NCBI RefSeq assembly: GCF_000970285.1 | Contig: NZ_CP009516.1 | Coordinates: 496,001 to 560,000 of the forward strand | Origin: Methanosarcina horonobensis HB-1 = JCM 15518 | Lineage (GTDB): Archaea; Halobacteriota; Methanosarcinia; Methanosarcinales; Methanosarcinaceae | Length of the DNA: 64,000 bases | Reading direction: 5' to 3' | Part shown: positions 33,674 to 42,908 of the stretch, in pieces | Numbering within the stretch: position 1 is the first letter of the stretch | Layout: each line of letters starts with the position of its first letter | The notes under the pieces: model-generated | Seen by the model: the letters and a program-made list of their open reading frames with translations, nothing else | What the model was told of the DNA's origin: nothing | Databases searched by the model: none | Made by a program: the position numbers and the translations under genes

Positions 33674-35185
33674 TCAGGCCCCCGCTGGCAGTACGTCCAG
33701 GATCTTAAGCATTCCTTCATCCAGCATATATCCGCGCAGGCGGTCCCTGTTTCCGCGCAGGCTTTCGATACTGTTGATTCCTGCCGCACCCATAAGTTCG
33801 CTGAGTTCCAGGGTCCAGCCGTGTATCAGGTTTGAAACCTGTGCTGCTCCGGCTTCGGGGTCAAGCCTGCTCACAAGGTCAGGACGCTGGGTTGCAATGC
33901 CCCAGGGGCAAAGGTTTCTGTAACAATTGCCACAGACCCTGCATCCCAGAGCAACCAGAGCTGCAGTTCCTACGTAGACTGCGTCAGCCCCGAGAGCAAT
34001 GGATTTGGCAAGGTCGGCGCTACTCCTTATCCCTCCGCTTGCAATGATGGAGATCTCGTTTCTTACTCCCTGGTCTCTGAGTTTCTGGTCAACGCTTGCG
34101 ATTGCGGCTTCAATGGGAATTCCCACGTGGTCCCTGAATACTTTCGGGGCTGCTCCGGTACCGCCGCGGAACCCGTCAATAACTACTGCGTCTGCAGATG
34201 ATCGGGCAATGCCTGCGGCAATGGGAGCCACGTTATGCACGGCTGCAATCTTCACAAAAACCGGCTTTTTCCATTCGGTTGCTTCTTTCAGGCTCCTGAT
34301 GAGCTGGACCAGGTCTTCAATGCTGTAAATGTCATGATGAGGAGCAGGACTGATTGCATCGCTTCCGAGAGGGATCATACGGGTCTTTGAGACTTCTTCG
34401 TTTACTTTTTCTCCTGGGAGGTGCCCTCCTATGCCCGGCTTTGCTCCCTGCCCTATCTTGATCTCAATTGCAGCGCCCCTTTCGAGGTAATCAATGTTCA
34501 CACCGAAGCGACCTGAAGCGACCTGGACAATCATGTGGTCCTGATAGGGGTAGAGCTCCTTGTGCAGACCTCCTTCTCCGGTCCCCATAAAAGTGCCGGT
34601 CTCTGCTACGGCTTTTGCCATGCTGAGCTGGGAATTCAGGCTGATAGCTCCGAAACTCATATGCCCTATCATTATCGGAGTGTCAAGCTTGAGGTTTGGA
34701 GCAAGTTTTGTATCCAGTTCCACGTCTCCACTTTCGGTCTTTCTGAATTTGAGCTTTGACGGTTTCTTTCCGATGTAAGTCCTGAGCTCCATGGGCTCTC
34801 TCAGGGGGTCAATGCTCGGGTTTGTGACCTGGCAGGCATCAAGGAGAAGGCGATCATATATAACCGGTAAATCCCTGGCATTTCCCATTCCTGACAGGAT
34901 GATTTTTCCGCTGCGTGCCTGGTTAATAATATCTTCTCTGGCTTCCCTTGTCCAGAGAGGGTGGCTGCGGTAATCCACTGGCTTTTCTGTCAGGGTTATT
35001 GCATCTCTAGGGCACATGGAAACACAGCGGAGACAGGCAGTACACTTTCTGGATTCTATCAGAATCCTGTCGCCTTCTCTCCTGTATACTCCATAGGAGC
35101 AGTTTTCAATGCAGCGACCACAGTCCATGCATTCATCGCGGTCAATGGTAACCTTAAATTTCGGGGGTACACTTCCGAGCGTCAT
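33674..35185 (-). CDS. Glutamate synthase, FMN-binding catalytic subunit with ferredoxin domain
   Basis: A 503-residue archaeal-type glutamate synthase core. An N-terminal 2[4Fe-4S] domain (CMDCGRCIENCSYGVYRRE, CTACLRCVSMCPRDAI, about 15-63) precedes the FMN-binding TIM barrel (MIGHMSFGAISLNSQLSMAK, GEGGLHKELYP, VIDGFRGGTGAAPKVFRDHV at about 334-353). A C-terminal cysteine set CRVCGNCYRNLCPWGIA binds the 3Fe-4S cluster. It makes glutamate from 2-oxoglutarate and ammonia delivered by the amidotransferase subunit. Its start overlaps the stop of that gene (ATGA). Confidence 0.94.
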   Translation of the reverse strand: MTLGSVPPKFKVTIDRDECMDCGRCIENCSYGVYRREGDRILIESRKCTACLRCVSMCPRDAITLTEKPVDYRSHPLWTREAREDIINQARSGKIILSGMGNARDLPVIYDRLLLDACQVTNPSIDPLREPMELRTYIGKKPSKLKFRKTESGDVELDTKLAPNLKLDTPIMIGHMSFGAISLNSQLSMAKAVAETGTFMGTGEGGLHKELYPYQDHMIVQVASGRFGVNIDYLERGAAIEIKIGQGAKPGIGGHLPGEKVNEEVSKTRMIPLGSDAISPAPHHDIYSIEDLVQLIRSLKEATEWKKPVFVKIAAVHNVAPIAAGIARSSADAVVIDGFRGGTGAAPKVFRDHVGIPIEAAIASVDQKLRDQGVRNEISIIASGGIRSSADLAKSIALGADAVYVGTAALVALGCRVCGNCYRNLCPWGIATQRPDLVSRLDPEAGAAQVSNLIHGWTLELSELMGAAGINSIESLRGNRDRLRGYMLDEGMLKILDVLPAGA

Positions 35186-36234
35186 TCGATAAACCTCCCT
35201 ATAATGGGTTCTCCTGCCCTGGGAGTGTAAATGTTTTTAACTTCGGGGTCAAGGACCCTTATTGCGGCTTCTTCACTGGAGATGTAAAGCTTGCTTCCGT
35301 TTTCGCCGACTACCAGAGGGCGCAGTTTAATCCTGTCAGTGAAGCCAACAATGCCGTCATCAGTGCCAACAACGATTGCAAAAGGTCCGTTCATAAGAGC
35401 AGACCCATAGGTCAGACGGACTGCCTTATTTAATTCTGCTTCTTTTTCAGGCATGCGGTCTATGTCGTCCCAGAATGGCGGAGCAAGAGCCCGGACAACC
35501 ATTTCGTGGGGAAGTTCGTGCTGCCTTCCAAGCAGGTCAAAGAGATAAGCTACAACCTCTGTGTCGGTAAAGAGAGTGCATTTGTATCCGTAGCCTTCGA
35601 CATAACGCTGGTTTGTACCGTATGAGGTAATTTCTCCATTGTGTACTACTGACCAGTTAAGCAGATTGAAAGGATGGGCTCCTCCCCACCAGCCCGGAGA
35701 GTTTGTCGGGTAGCGGTTGTGAGCAAGCCAGATATAGCCCTTGTAGTTCTCAATCCTGTAGAAGTTTGCTACATCCTCGGGCCAGCCTGAAGCCTTGAAG
35801 ACTCCCATATTTTTGCCAGAGGAAAAGATTGTGGCGCCTTTTACATTGGCGTTTACTTCCATGACTATATACGTGACAACATCCTTTTCGGAATCCATTC
35901 TTCCTGCCATCAGGTCTCCTGAGGGTTTGAAGAAGTATCTCCAGGGGGTATGGACTTTTCTTATTCCCGGCTGGGGGGTAGTCGGGATTTCTTCCTGGTG
36001 AACAATTTCTCCCCACTGCTGGAGGAGTTCATCAACCTTCTTTTTCGGTTCTGCCAGGTTGTCAAAGAAAACATGAAGAGCATAGTAGTCTGCATATTCA
36101 GGATAAATCCCGTATGCAGCATAGCCTGCCCCGTCTCCACTGCCTCTTTCATTCATGAGACTTAGGGCGGCTTTTATGCTCGACCCGTCCATTCTGGACT
36201 TTGTTCGATCTATAAAGCCTATTATTCCACACAT
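35182..36234 (-). CDS. Glutamate synthase, glutamine amidotransferase subunit
   Basis: A class II amidotransferase of 350 residues. Its catalytic N-terminal cysteine is residue 2 (MCGIIGFIDRTKSRMDG), which fixes ATG 36234 as the start; GAGTGATC lies just before it. Other motifs are WLAHNRYPTNSPG, NWSVVHNGEI (about 200) and LFTDTEVVAYLFDLL. It releases ammonia from glutamine for the FMN subunit. It leads the operon. A minus-strand TATA (ATATATATATTG) near 36561-36573 would give a leader of about 300 nt. Confidence 0.94.
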   Translation of the reverse strand: MCGIIGFIDRTKSRMDGSSIKAALSLMNERGSGDGAGYAAYGIYPEYADYYALHVFFDNLAEPKKKVDELLQQWGEIVHQEEIPTTPQPGIRKVHTPWRYFFKPSGDLMAGRMDSEKDVVTYIVMEVNANVKGATIFSSGKNMGVFKASGWPEDVANFYRIENYKGYIWLAHNRYPTNSPGWWGGAHPFNLLNWSVVHNGEITSYGTNQRYVEGYGYKCTLFTDTEVVAYLFDLLGRQHELPHEMVVRALAPPFWDDIDRMPEKEAELNKAVRLTYGSALMNGPFAIVVGTDDGIVGFTDRIKLRPLVVGENGSKLYISSEEAAIRVLDPEVKNIYTPRAGEPIIGRFIE

Positions 36235-37028
36235 TTTGATCACTCTAGAAATGAATAGAAATGAGTGTGATGCAAGTAATTTTCTGGATAATCTCCTGAT
36301 TTCCAGGTAATTTCCCCCAAAACTTACGTGGCTCATTTTTGAGAAATAGTTCAAAAAGTTTGCCAGCTGGATAAACTGGGTTTTCAGGGGGATATTCTAT
36401 AAGTTTTCGTAAGTTAAAGGGAAATCTTACTTAATTTTATCGATTTTTAATTATATAATTATCTTGAACTCGTGATAGCTTTCCTGCCTCTGCTTTTTTA
36501 TCTTCTGTAAAAATTGAGAGGGTCGCCGCTAAGGGAAGTAAGTAATTTAGTACCTATTTGACAATATATATATGTTTCTTTTTTTAGAACCGGAACTTCC
36601 TGACATAACACTGCGAAGCAGGGCGTTTTAAACCTTTAATTTTCTTTTTTGCCCCCGCTTTTCCCCTTACTGCAAGTCTATTTTACAGTTTACACTGCTT
36701 TTTTATTTCAGGGTTATAATCTCCTTCCCGGGAAGACATATCCTGCTTTTTTCCCTGCCAAATAATATCGAAAAAAGTAATGACTGAGTTAATAATGAAT
36801 CGAGATAAAGTGATTTCCCAGGGAAAGCATTTTTATATAGAAATTCTTTTTCGGTTCTTTTTCCCGAACGTAAAAAAGACGCTTCTATTTAATATATTTA
36901 TAAAATTCTCTGAAGTTCCTCAAAAAAATAGGGATACAGCTGCCGGAAAGCGCATCCCCGAATAACGTTTTTAAGACCTGAAGCAGATTCTTCCGACATA
37001 TTTTAAGTTTAAGGCTCTTCCTGTATGC
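36235..37028. promoter_or_regulatory. Intergenic region, 794 bp, upstream of glutamate synthase
   Basis: Holds the minus-strand TATA-like box near 36561-36573. The palindrome GGAACTTCC lies at about 36592-36600, just upstream of it, and CTTCCCGGGAAG lies at 36724-36735. The GGAA/TTCC halves recall nitrogen regulator (NrpR) sites, but the spacing is not the known six bases. A 61-codon frame at 36780 is not convincing. Confidence 0.45.
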
Positions 37029-38372
37029 TTACAGCGTAGGAAGGTATCTAGCAAGTTCCCAGGGGTGAACCATTGCTTTGTATTCGTCCCATTCTATCTC
37101 TTTTGCACAGAGGTAGTGGCTGAAGACATGTTCTCCGAGAGCTTCTTTTACAAATTTGCTGCCTCTCATTTCATCGATTGCTTCCTTGAGGTCTGCAGGC
37201 AGGGAGCGGATACCTCTCTCTTCGCGTTCTTTTTCCGTAAGGTGGAAAATGTTTACGTTGGTAGGCTCTCCGGGATCGATCTTGTTTTTAACTCCGTCAA
37301 GACCAGCTCTGAGCATGAGAGCAAATGCAAGGTAGGGGTTGCATGCCGGATCCGGACATCTGAGTTCGACTCTTGTCCCATTGCCTCGGGTAGCAGGAAT
37401 ACGGATCAGAGAACTCCTGTTCTTTGCAGACCAGGTGATATAAACCGGAGCTTCGTATCCCGGGACAATCCTCTTGTAGGAGTTTACTACCGGGTTTGTA
37501 ACAGCTGCAAATTCTCTGATGTGCTTCAGCAGTCCGCCAATGTAATACATTGCGTCCTGGGAAAGCTGAGTAGGAGTGTCAGGATCATAGAAAGCGTTCT
37601 TTCCGTTCTTGAACAGAGATTGATTGCTGTGCATACCTGACCCGTTTACACCAAAGAGGGGTTTTGGCATGAAGGTTGCATAGTAGCCTTTGTGGTAAGC
37701 AATTGACTTTACAACATATTTGAAGGTCACCACATTGTCTGCTGTGCAAAGTACGTCACTGAATCTGAAGTCAATTTCATGCTGAGAGGGTGCGACTTCG
37801 TGATGGGAAGCTTCTATCTGGAATCCCATGTGTTCCAGGGCATAGTCAATGTCTCTGCGGACATCCTGTGCACGGTCGAGGGGTGCGAAGTCGAAATATC
37901 CGCCCTGGTCAGTAAGTTCTGTTGTCGGGTTTCCGTTTGCGTCAAGCTTGAAAAGGAAGAATTCAAGTTCCGGTCCTACGTTCATCGAGAAGCCCATCTT
38001 TTCGGCTTCTTTGATTGCGCTCTTAAGAACGTATCTGGGGTCTCCCTCGAAGGGCTTTCCGTCAGGAAGGTATACGTCTCCGAGAATCCTGGCGACTGCA
38101 CCGGTTGCAGGTCTCCAGGGTAGGATTCTGAATGTTGAAGGGTCAAGTACGAGTTTCATGTCAGACTCTTCAATCCTTGTAAAACCCTGGATTGAAGATC
38201 CGTCGAACATTACACCGTTTTCAAAAGCTTCTTCCAGTTGTTCTGCAGGAATTGCCCAGCTTTTGATGATGCCGAGTGTATCCGTAAACTGAGTCCGGAT
38301 AAACTTTACGTCTCGTTCTTTTACAGCCTCTAACACATCTTCTTTAGTCGTACACTTTTTCATCTGCACCAT
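37029..38372 (-). CDS. glnA: Glutamine synthetase, type I
   Basis: Type I glutamine synthetase, 447 residues; it makes glutamine from glutamate, ammonia and ATP as a dodecamer. Motifs are FDGSSIQGFTRIEESDM (about 54-70), GPELEFFLF, the metal/ammonia site GSGMHSNQSLF (about 247-257; the family usually has GSGMHxHxS, so Asn replaces the second His), NSYKRIVPGYEAP and the ATP site NRSSLIRIPA. No adenylylation tyrosine motif is obvious. ATG 38372 follows GTGAGGAT. A TATA box (TTATAAATAAG, minus strand) lies near 38425-38435. Confidence 0.96.
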   Translation of the reverse strand: MVQMKKCTTKEDVLEAVKERDVKFIRTQFTDTLGIIKSWAIPAEQLEEAFENGVMFDGSSIQGFTRIEESDMKLVLDPSTFRILPWRPATGAVARILGDVYLPDGKPFEGDPRYVLKSAIKEAEKMGFSMNVGPELEFFLFKLDANGNPTTELTDQGGYFDFAPLDRAQDVRRDIDYALEHMGFQIEASHHEVAPSQHEIDFRFSDVLCTADNVVTFKYVVKSIAYHKGYYATFMPKPLFGVNGSGMHSNQSLFKNGKNAFYDPDTPTQLSQDAMYYIGGLLKHIREFAAVTNPVVNSYKRIVPGYEAPVYITWSAKNRSSLIRIPATRGNGTRVELRCPDPACNPYLAFALMLRAGLDGVKNKIDPGEPTNVNIFHLTEKEREERGIRSLPADLKEAIDEMRGSKFVKEALGEHVFSHYLCAKEIEWDEYKAMVHPWELARYLPTL

Positions 38373-38980
38373 TTGATTTCATCCTCACTAGGCATTAGGT
38401 AACCATTTACCTATCTAATCTTATTTATAATTTTCTATACTTCTATGACATAAGATACTTATGAAGCTCCCAGACAGGACTGCACAGACTTCAAAAATCT
38501 TTATGTGTTCATCCCCACTTCACTATGTATATTTCTCATATCCTGTATATAAATCTCATTCCAAAAGGGATGGATTCCTCAATAAAGCTTAAATTTTAAT
38601 TCTTTGACCTTGAAAATTTGCCAAAAGGCTTTAACATGCAGGAACAGGAGATTAAAGCTTTTTTTCCGCCTTAAAATTAATGAGTCTTGGGATTTAATTT
38701 TTTATCGATGTCTTATATACTTCAGAAAGTTAACGTATTTAAAACAGAAGTTTACCTTTTCGGACTACAGCTTGGCCTTAACACAATCTGATCTTTTCTG
38801 TTCTTCGGATTGAGATCTCCTTACTATGCCTTTGTTGAGATTCTCTTGCTCTGGGTTCAATCCTGTTGACAATTATACAATTCTGGAAGATTTCAAAAAC
38901 AGCGTCCCTCCTACTTGTTCCTTATATACTCTGAGTAAGTTTTGCGGTGCTGCTTAATTATCAGATCTGAGTATTCAATC

Positions 38981-39062
38981 CATGAATGTATGTTTCCATG
39001 GATATTTTCCACGAATGTATGTTTCCATGGATATTTCCATGAATGTATGTTTCTATGAATTA
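38981..39062. repeat. Nearly three 28-29 bp tandem repeats
   Basis: The core GAATGTATGTTTCCATGG is repeated at 38984, 39013 and, with two changes, 39041. Each unit is followed by ATATTTTCCAC or ATATTTCCAT. The units contain CCATGG palindromes. Confidence 0.85.
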
Positions 39063-39164
39063 GTATCTCACGCCAAAATTAAATTCCCAGTATAGAGTTA
39101 TGGCTCTACTGAATTCTTTTTTTGACTGAACCTGCATTTATGAAAGAGTTCTGAAAAAAGACCG

Positions 39165-39183
39165 TACCCGGATTCTCCGGGTA
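39165..39183 (-). terminator. Hairpin terminator of the DUF1059 gene
   Basis: TACCCGG and CCGGGTA form a perfect 7-bp stem around a 5-nt loop, 10 bp after the stop at 39193. On the minus strand a run of six T follows a few bases later. This is a good intrinsic terminator. Confidence 0.75.
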
Positions 39184-39192
39184 AACTTTGAG

Positions 39193-39420
39193 TTAAAAGG
39201 AATCTTCAGTATGGAGAGCACCGCAGCCGCAGCTTCTTCCCAGAAGGGTTGAAATCCGATGCTTGAGATGGTTAATATCATCTTCGGACATCTTTTCAAG
39301 TTCTTCTTTGTGTTCTTTTTCTATGTGGTCAAGCATGGTTTTTTCAACCTCTTCAAGTTCATTACCGGCAGCCATAAAGTTGCACTTGAACCCCAGGTCG
39401 CCGCATTTAACAATTTTCAT
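39193..39420 (-). CDS. DUF1059 small protein
   Basis: A 75-residue protein of the DUF1059 family (MKIVKCGDLGFKCNFMAAGN at the start, EVEKTMLDHIEKEHKEEL in the middle), with an added cysteine pair SCGCGAL near the C-terminus. The two N-terminal cysteines plus histidines in the helix could bind zinc. Function is unknown. It lies upstream of glnA and has its own terminator hairpin. Confidence 0.82.
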   Translation of the reverse strand: MKIVKCGDLGFKCNFMAAGNELEEVEKTMLDHIEKEHKEELEKMSEDDINHLKHRISTLLGRSCGCGALHTEDSF

Positions 39421-39551
39421 AGTATCTCCTCTCGCAGAAAACTTCTCAAAATAGCTCTTCCATTCAAAGTAAATATAATAAAATTAATTGGATATAAAAC
39501 TAAGTCTTCCGGACTTTTTCTTTATGCGGCGCTTTTGTCGTCTTCAAGTTT

Positions 39552-39860
39552 TTAATCTATAGGGACAAATCTTGCGCAAGCAAAACCTTCTTTGTAAGGG
39601 ACTTTTATCGTAAGCATTCCACTCTTGTTGACTGCAATAGCTTTTTCTGGGTCAACTGGCCCGTCCAGGAAGAAAGACCCCAGGTATTCGACAGTTTCAC
39701 TGTAAGCTTTGATGTAAAAACTATTTTCATGCATGATAAGAGTTATATGCTCATCCATGACGTCCGGAAGTTCAACCTCTACTGTAAGGCTTTCATGCTT
39801 ATCATCATGATACATGGCTATGAGCGGGGTTTTCATTATTCTGGGCACGGGATTCTCCAT
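39552..39860 (-). CDS. Hsp20/alpha-crystallin-like protein A
   Basis: A 102-residue small heat-shock-type protein with only the crystallin beta-sandwich: SLTVEVELPDVMDEHITLIM near the start, YLGSFFLDGPVDPEKAIAVN in the middle, and GMLTIKVPY near the end. The usual C-terminal IxI motif is not present. ATG 39860 is chosen because a GGGGG ribosome site lies just before it; the TTG at 39887 is not needed. A paralogue is encoded just upstream on the same strand, so the two may form one operon. Confidence 0.75.
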   Translation of the reverse strand: MENPVPRIMKTPLIAMYHDDKHESLTVEVELPDVMDEHITLIMHENSFYIKAYSETVEYLGSFFLDGPVDPEKAIAVNKSGMLTIKVPYKEGFACARFVPID

Positions 39861-39924
39861 TGACTGCCCCCTGAGAAAGTTTCTCAATCTTGAGTTTCAA
39901 AATGAATTTGTCTCAAACAACCAT

Positions 39925-40224
39925 TTAATCTATTTTTACGTCCACTGCTTTTTCAAAGGGCTGCTGATAAGGCACAGTGACTTTCAGGACTCCGTTTGAA
40001 TAGGTTGCAGTAGCTTTTTCAGGGCTTATAGGACAGCATACCGCATAGCTATCTGCATACTCAACTCCTTCTTTAGTTGCTCTTATATAGAATCCATCTT
40101 CCACAACCTTAAAAGAAATATCTTTCTTTTCCACGCCCGGAAGAACTACTTCGATTTTCAGGTTTTCATATGCATCGTCCGGATATGCACAAATAGCAGG
40201 TGATAATCTCAAAACATCAGCCAT
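39925..40224 (-). CDS. Hsp20/alpha-crystallin-like protein B
   Basis: A 99-residue paralogue of the next gene. Segments LKIEVVLPGVEKKDISFKVV, GFYIRATKEGVEYADSYAVC and GVLKVTVPYQQPF follow the crystallin fold, with the family motif GVLxVxVP clear. As in its neighbour there is little outside the core domain, which is unusual for a chaperone that forms large oligomers. ATG 40224 follows GGGGGAAT. The gap to gene A is 64 bp. Confidence 0.78.
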   Translation of the reverse strand: MADVLRLSPAICAYPDDAYENLKIEVVLPGVEKKDISFKVVEDGFYIRATKEGVEYADSYAVCCPISPEKATATYSNGVLKVTVPYQQPFEKAVDVKID

Positions 40225-40435
40225 AATATTCCCCCAAATAAAATCGCTGATTAAGATATTTATATTTATCTTATCTATTTATTTAATTATTCGGGATCGG
40301 AAGCAGCATTTTGTACAGCCGCCAGTGTGGTTTTGATGCTTATCACAAATTAAACTAGAAAAGTTCGGTGTATGAAAACAGACTGCAGCATGGAAAGAAA
40401 AAAGTATTGAAAGATTGTATATTGGAGAATCTTTT

Positions 40436-40867
40436 TCAGATTTTCAGGATTCCCAGATCAAGGCTTAGGGACAGGGCAATTGCTATTACTGAGAATACTG
40501 AAATTACAAAGTAATTTGCACGCTCTTTTGATACGGAAAGGCTCCAGAGGAGGTATTCCAGTCCTTCAAGTTCTTTTTCTGAAAGTTTCTGTCTGGTCCT
40601 TACCTTCTCAAACAGGTTCAAATCTTTGATTACGCCAAACCTTCTCTTTGCAATGTGGTATCTGTGTGTGAAGAACCAGAGGTAACCTGCAACTCCAAGA
40701 TACCATATTGCCTTTCCCCAGAAAATACTATAGTGGTCAGCTACGATTATACTTCTCAGCAGGATTGCGGAAATAAGTCCTACCCAGAAATACAGGTTGA
40801 TAACGGGCATGCCGTATCCTCTGGGAATCTCAAAGCTTGAGGTCTCTGATTTTAGTTCGGTCATCAT
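40436..40867 (-). CDS. Membrane protein of unknown function
   Basis: A 143-residue protein with about four membrane segments: LYFWVGLISAILLRSIIV (about 26-43), FWGKAIWYLGVAGYLWFF (about 49-66), and a C-terminal pair (LEYLLWSLSV, YFVISVFSVIAIALSLSL). A charged loop with RRFGVIKDLNLFEKVRTRQK lies between. I do not recognise the family. It follows glnK by 76 bp on the same strand, so the ammonium-transport operon may precede it. Confidence 0.65.
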   Translation of the reverse strand: MMTELKSETSSFEIPRGYGMPVINLYFWVGLISAILLRSIIVADHYSIFWGKAIWYLGVAGYLWFFTHRYHIAKRRFGVIKDLNLFEKVRTRQKLSEKELEGLEYLLWSLSVSKERANYFVISVFSVIAIALSLSLDLGILKI

Positions 40868-40943
40868 GTATATTGCCTTGATTCCGGGATCGTTTCCCTA
40901 TTTAATAATAAACTAAGATTAAAGAGAAAAAAGAGGTGCCAGG

Positions 40944-41291
40944 TTAAAGGGCATCTCCATTTCTTTCTCCGGTTCTTATCCTGACTACAGTTTCGATCGG
41001 GATTACGAAGATTTTTCCGTCTCCTATTTCTCCAGTATAGGCCGTGCTCTGGATCACCTGTATTATTTCTTCGACCTTCTCTTCCGGTATAACCACTTCT
41101 ACTTTGGTTTTTGGAAGGAGATCCACACAGTATTTTTTACCTCTCCACTGCTGCACGATCCCTTTTTGCTGGCCACGCCCTTTGACATCGGTAACTGTCA
41201 GGCTTGGAAAACCGGCTTCTTCCAGGGCATCTTTTACCTGATGCAGTTTCAGGGGTTTTATGATTGCTTCTACCTTGCACATTTTAGTCAT
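40944..41291 (-). CDS. glnK: PII nitrogen regulatory protein
   Basis: PII trimer protein of 115 residues that binds ATP/ADP and 2-oxoglutarate and blocks the ammonium channel. The T-loop reads GRGQQKGIVQQWRGKKYCVD (about 39-58), and the B/C loop ends RTGERNGDAL. The tyrosine uridylylated in enteric PII is replaced by Trp, so control is probably by ligand binding only. It starts 1 bp after the amt stop, an arrangement typical of amt-glnK operons. Confidence 0.95.
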   Translation of the reverse strand: MTKMCKVEAIIKPLKLHQVKDALEEAGFPSLTVTDVKGRGQQKGIVQQWRGKKYCVDLLPKTKVEVVIPEEKVEEIIQVIQSTAYTGEIGDGKIFVIPIETVVRIRTGERNGDAL

Positions 41292-41292
41292 G

Positions 41293-42702
41293 TTATTCCT
41301 CCCTCATCAGGTACTCGGGGTACGCTCTGATTCCGTGTTCGCAAATATCCAGACCCATAATTTCTTCTTCTTCACTAACCCTCAGCCCTATTACGGCATC
41401 AAGGATTTTGAAGATTATGAACGAGATTCCAAATGCCCAGATTATGGTACACAGTACCGATATCAACTGAATAAGCAGCAGGCTTATTCCTCCCCCATAG
41501 AAGAGTCCGGGAACTGCGGCAGCGTATGAGGCGTCTGCAAGGATGCCGTTTCCGATGCCTATCGAGAAAAGCCCGACAGAGATCAGACCCCAGCTTCCAC
41601 AGTATCCGTGTACGGCAATTGCACCTACAGGGTCATCGAGTTTCAGTTTGTTTTCATTGAACATGACTCCGGCATAGATGATTATTCCGGCGACAGCTCC
41701 GATTAACAGTGCAGCCCAGTTGTTAACCGATCCGCAGGGAGCAGTAATTGCTACAAGTCCACCGAGAAGCCCGTTTGCACTCAGCGAGGGATCTGGCTTT
41801 CCGGTCTTCATCCAGGTAATGACCATGGTCACAACTGCACCGGCAGCACCTGCCAGGAAGGTGTTGACTATGACAAGGTTCATGTAAGCATCGTTCCCGC
41901 TGAGGGTACTTCCACCGTTGAACCCTATCCACCCGAGGGCAAGGATCAGAGTTCCCAGGAAAGCAAAAGTAAGGTTGTGACCCGGAATTGGGACAGCTTT
42001 TCCATCCCTGAATTTACCTATCCTGGCACCCACAAGGAGCACGCCTGCAAGAGCCGAATATCCTCCGATTGAGTGCACGACTCCAGAGCCTGCAAAGTCA
42101 TGGCTTGCGACTCCTATTGCCCGCACAATAGGGCTGTCGGCTCCGCTAAGGAGGGCAAGGTCAGCTCCGCTCCATATCCAGTGACCATATACAGGGTAGA
42201 TTACGGCTACCATCAGGATACAATATACAAGGTATGCCTTGAAATTAGTCCTTTCAGCCATTGCTCCCGAAACTATAGTAGCTCCGGTGGCTGCGAAAAC
42301 CATCTGGAAGAACCAGCTATTCCAGAGCGCGTTGTCGGCACCTGCAAGGAAGAACTGGTTCGTTCCTATAAGTCCTGCTGCATCGGCTCCATACATTACA
42401 CCCCAGCCCACAGCCCAGTAGACTAAGATACCGAGGATTACGGTCATGAAGTTTTTCATCAGGATGTTAGCTGTGTTTTTACTTCTCGTAAGCCCGGTTT
42501 CTACCAGAGAGAAACCAGCATGCATAAAGAATACCAGTCCACTTGCTACAAGCAGCCATACGAATGTAAGTGCAGTTTGCAATCCTTCAATTGCTTCTGC
42601 ATTTTCCTCTACCGTTGCAGCAAGTGCCGGCGAGGACAGTGCTATAAGTAACATACAGATAATTATCAGGAATTTTCCTATTTTTTGTACATTTTTTAAC
42701 AT
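41293..42702 (-). CDS. amt: Ammonium transporter
   Basis: Amt/Rh-family ammonium channel of 469 residues with a cleavable-looking signal peptide (ALSSPALAATVEE) and eleven membrane helices. Typical pieces are HAGFSLVETGLTRSKNTANI (about 61-80), DFAGSGVVHSIGGYSALAG (about 205-223) with the conserved Asp and pore His, and HGYCGSWGLISVGLFSIGI (about 365-383) with the second pore His. It works with GlnK, which binds its cytoplasmic face. A TATA-like box (CTTATAAATAG, minus strand) lies at about 42762-42772. Confidence 0.95.
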   Translation of the reverse strand: MLKNVQKIGKFLIIICMLLIALSSPALAATVEENAEAIEGLQTALTFVWLLVASGLVFFMHAGFSLVETGLTRSKNTANILMKNFMTVILGILVYWAVGWGVMYGADAAGLIGTNQFFLAGADNALWNSWFFQMVFAATGATIVSGAMAERTNFKAYLVYCILMVAVIYPVYGHWIWSGADLALLSGADSPIVRAIGVASHDFAGSGVVHSIGGYSALAGVLLVGARIGKFRDGKAVPIPGHNLTFAFLGTLILALGWIGFNGGSTLSGNDAYMNLVIVNTFLAGAAGAVVTMVITWMKTGKPDPSLSANGLLGGLVAITAPCGSVNNWAALLIGAVAGIIIYAGVMFNENKLKLDDPVGAIAVHGYCGSWGLISVGLFSIGIGNGILADASYAAAVPGLFYGGGISLLLIQLISVLCTIIWAFGISFIIFKILDAVIGLRVSEEEEIMGLDICEHGIRAYPEYLMREE

Positions 42703-42908
42703 ACTTTTCTTTTGCCTCCTTTTTTTCCATCGGCAACCGGTAAGTGCTTGTCGACTTTATTCTATTTATAAGTTTCGCTAAACTTTTATAATTTTCTTAT
42801 TTTCTTCTCTGAAAACAAACTGCTGAACGCTCTATTTAAAAAATATTACATAGATATCTTCTTCTATAATATAATAATGTTTAGCTTTCAAAACCTGCAG
42901 GAGATTAA

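Larger units (their letters stand above)
38373..39192. other. Intergenic region, 820 bp
   Basis: Contains the glnA promoter (TATA near 38425-38435), a 28-29 bp tandem repeat at 38981-39062 and the terminator hairpin at 39165-39183. The middle, about 38500-38970, is AT-rich with no convincing gene. It is long enough to hide a small RNA. Confidence 0.55.

Noticed and set aside
36780-36965. 61-codon frame in the glutamate synthase upstream region
   Set aside because: No ribosome site, atypical composition and TATA-like sequence inside; it looks like chance.
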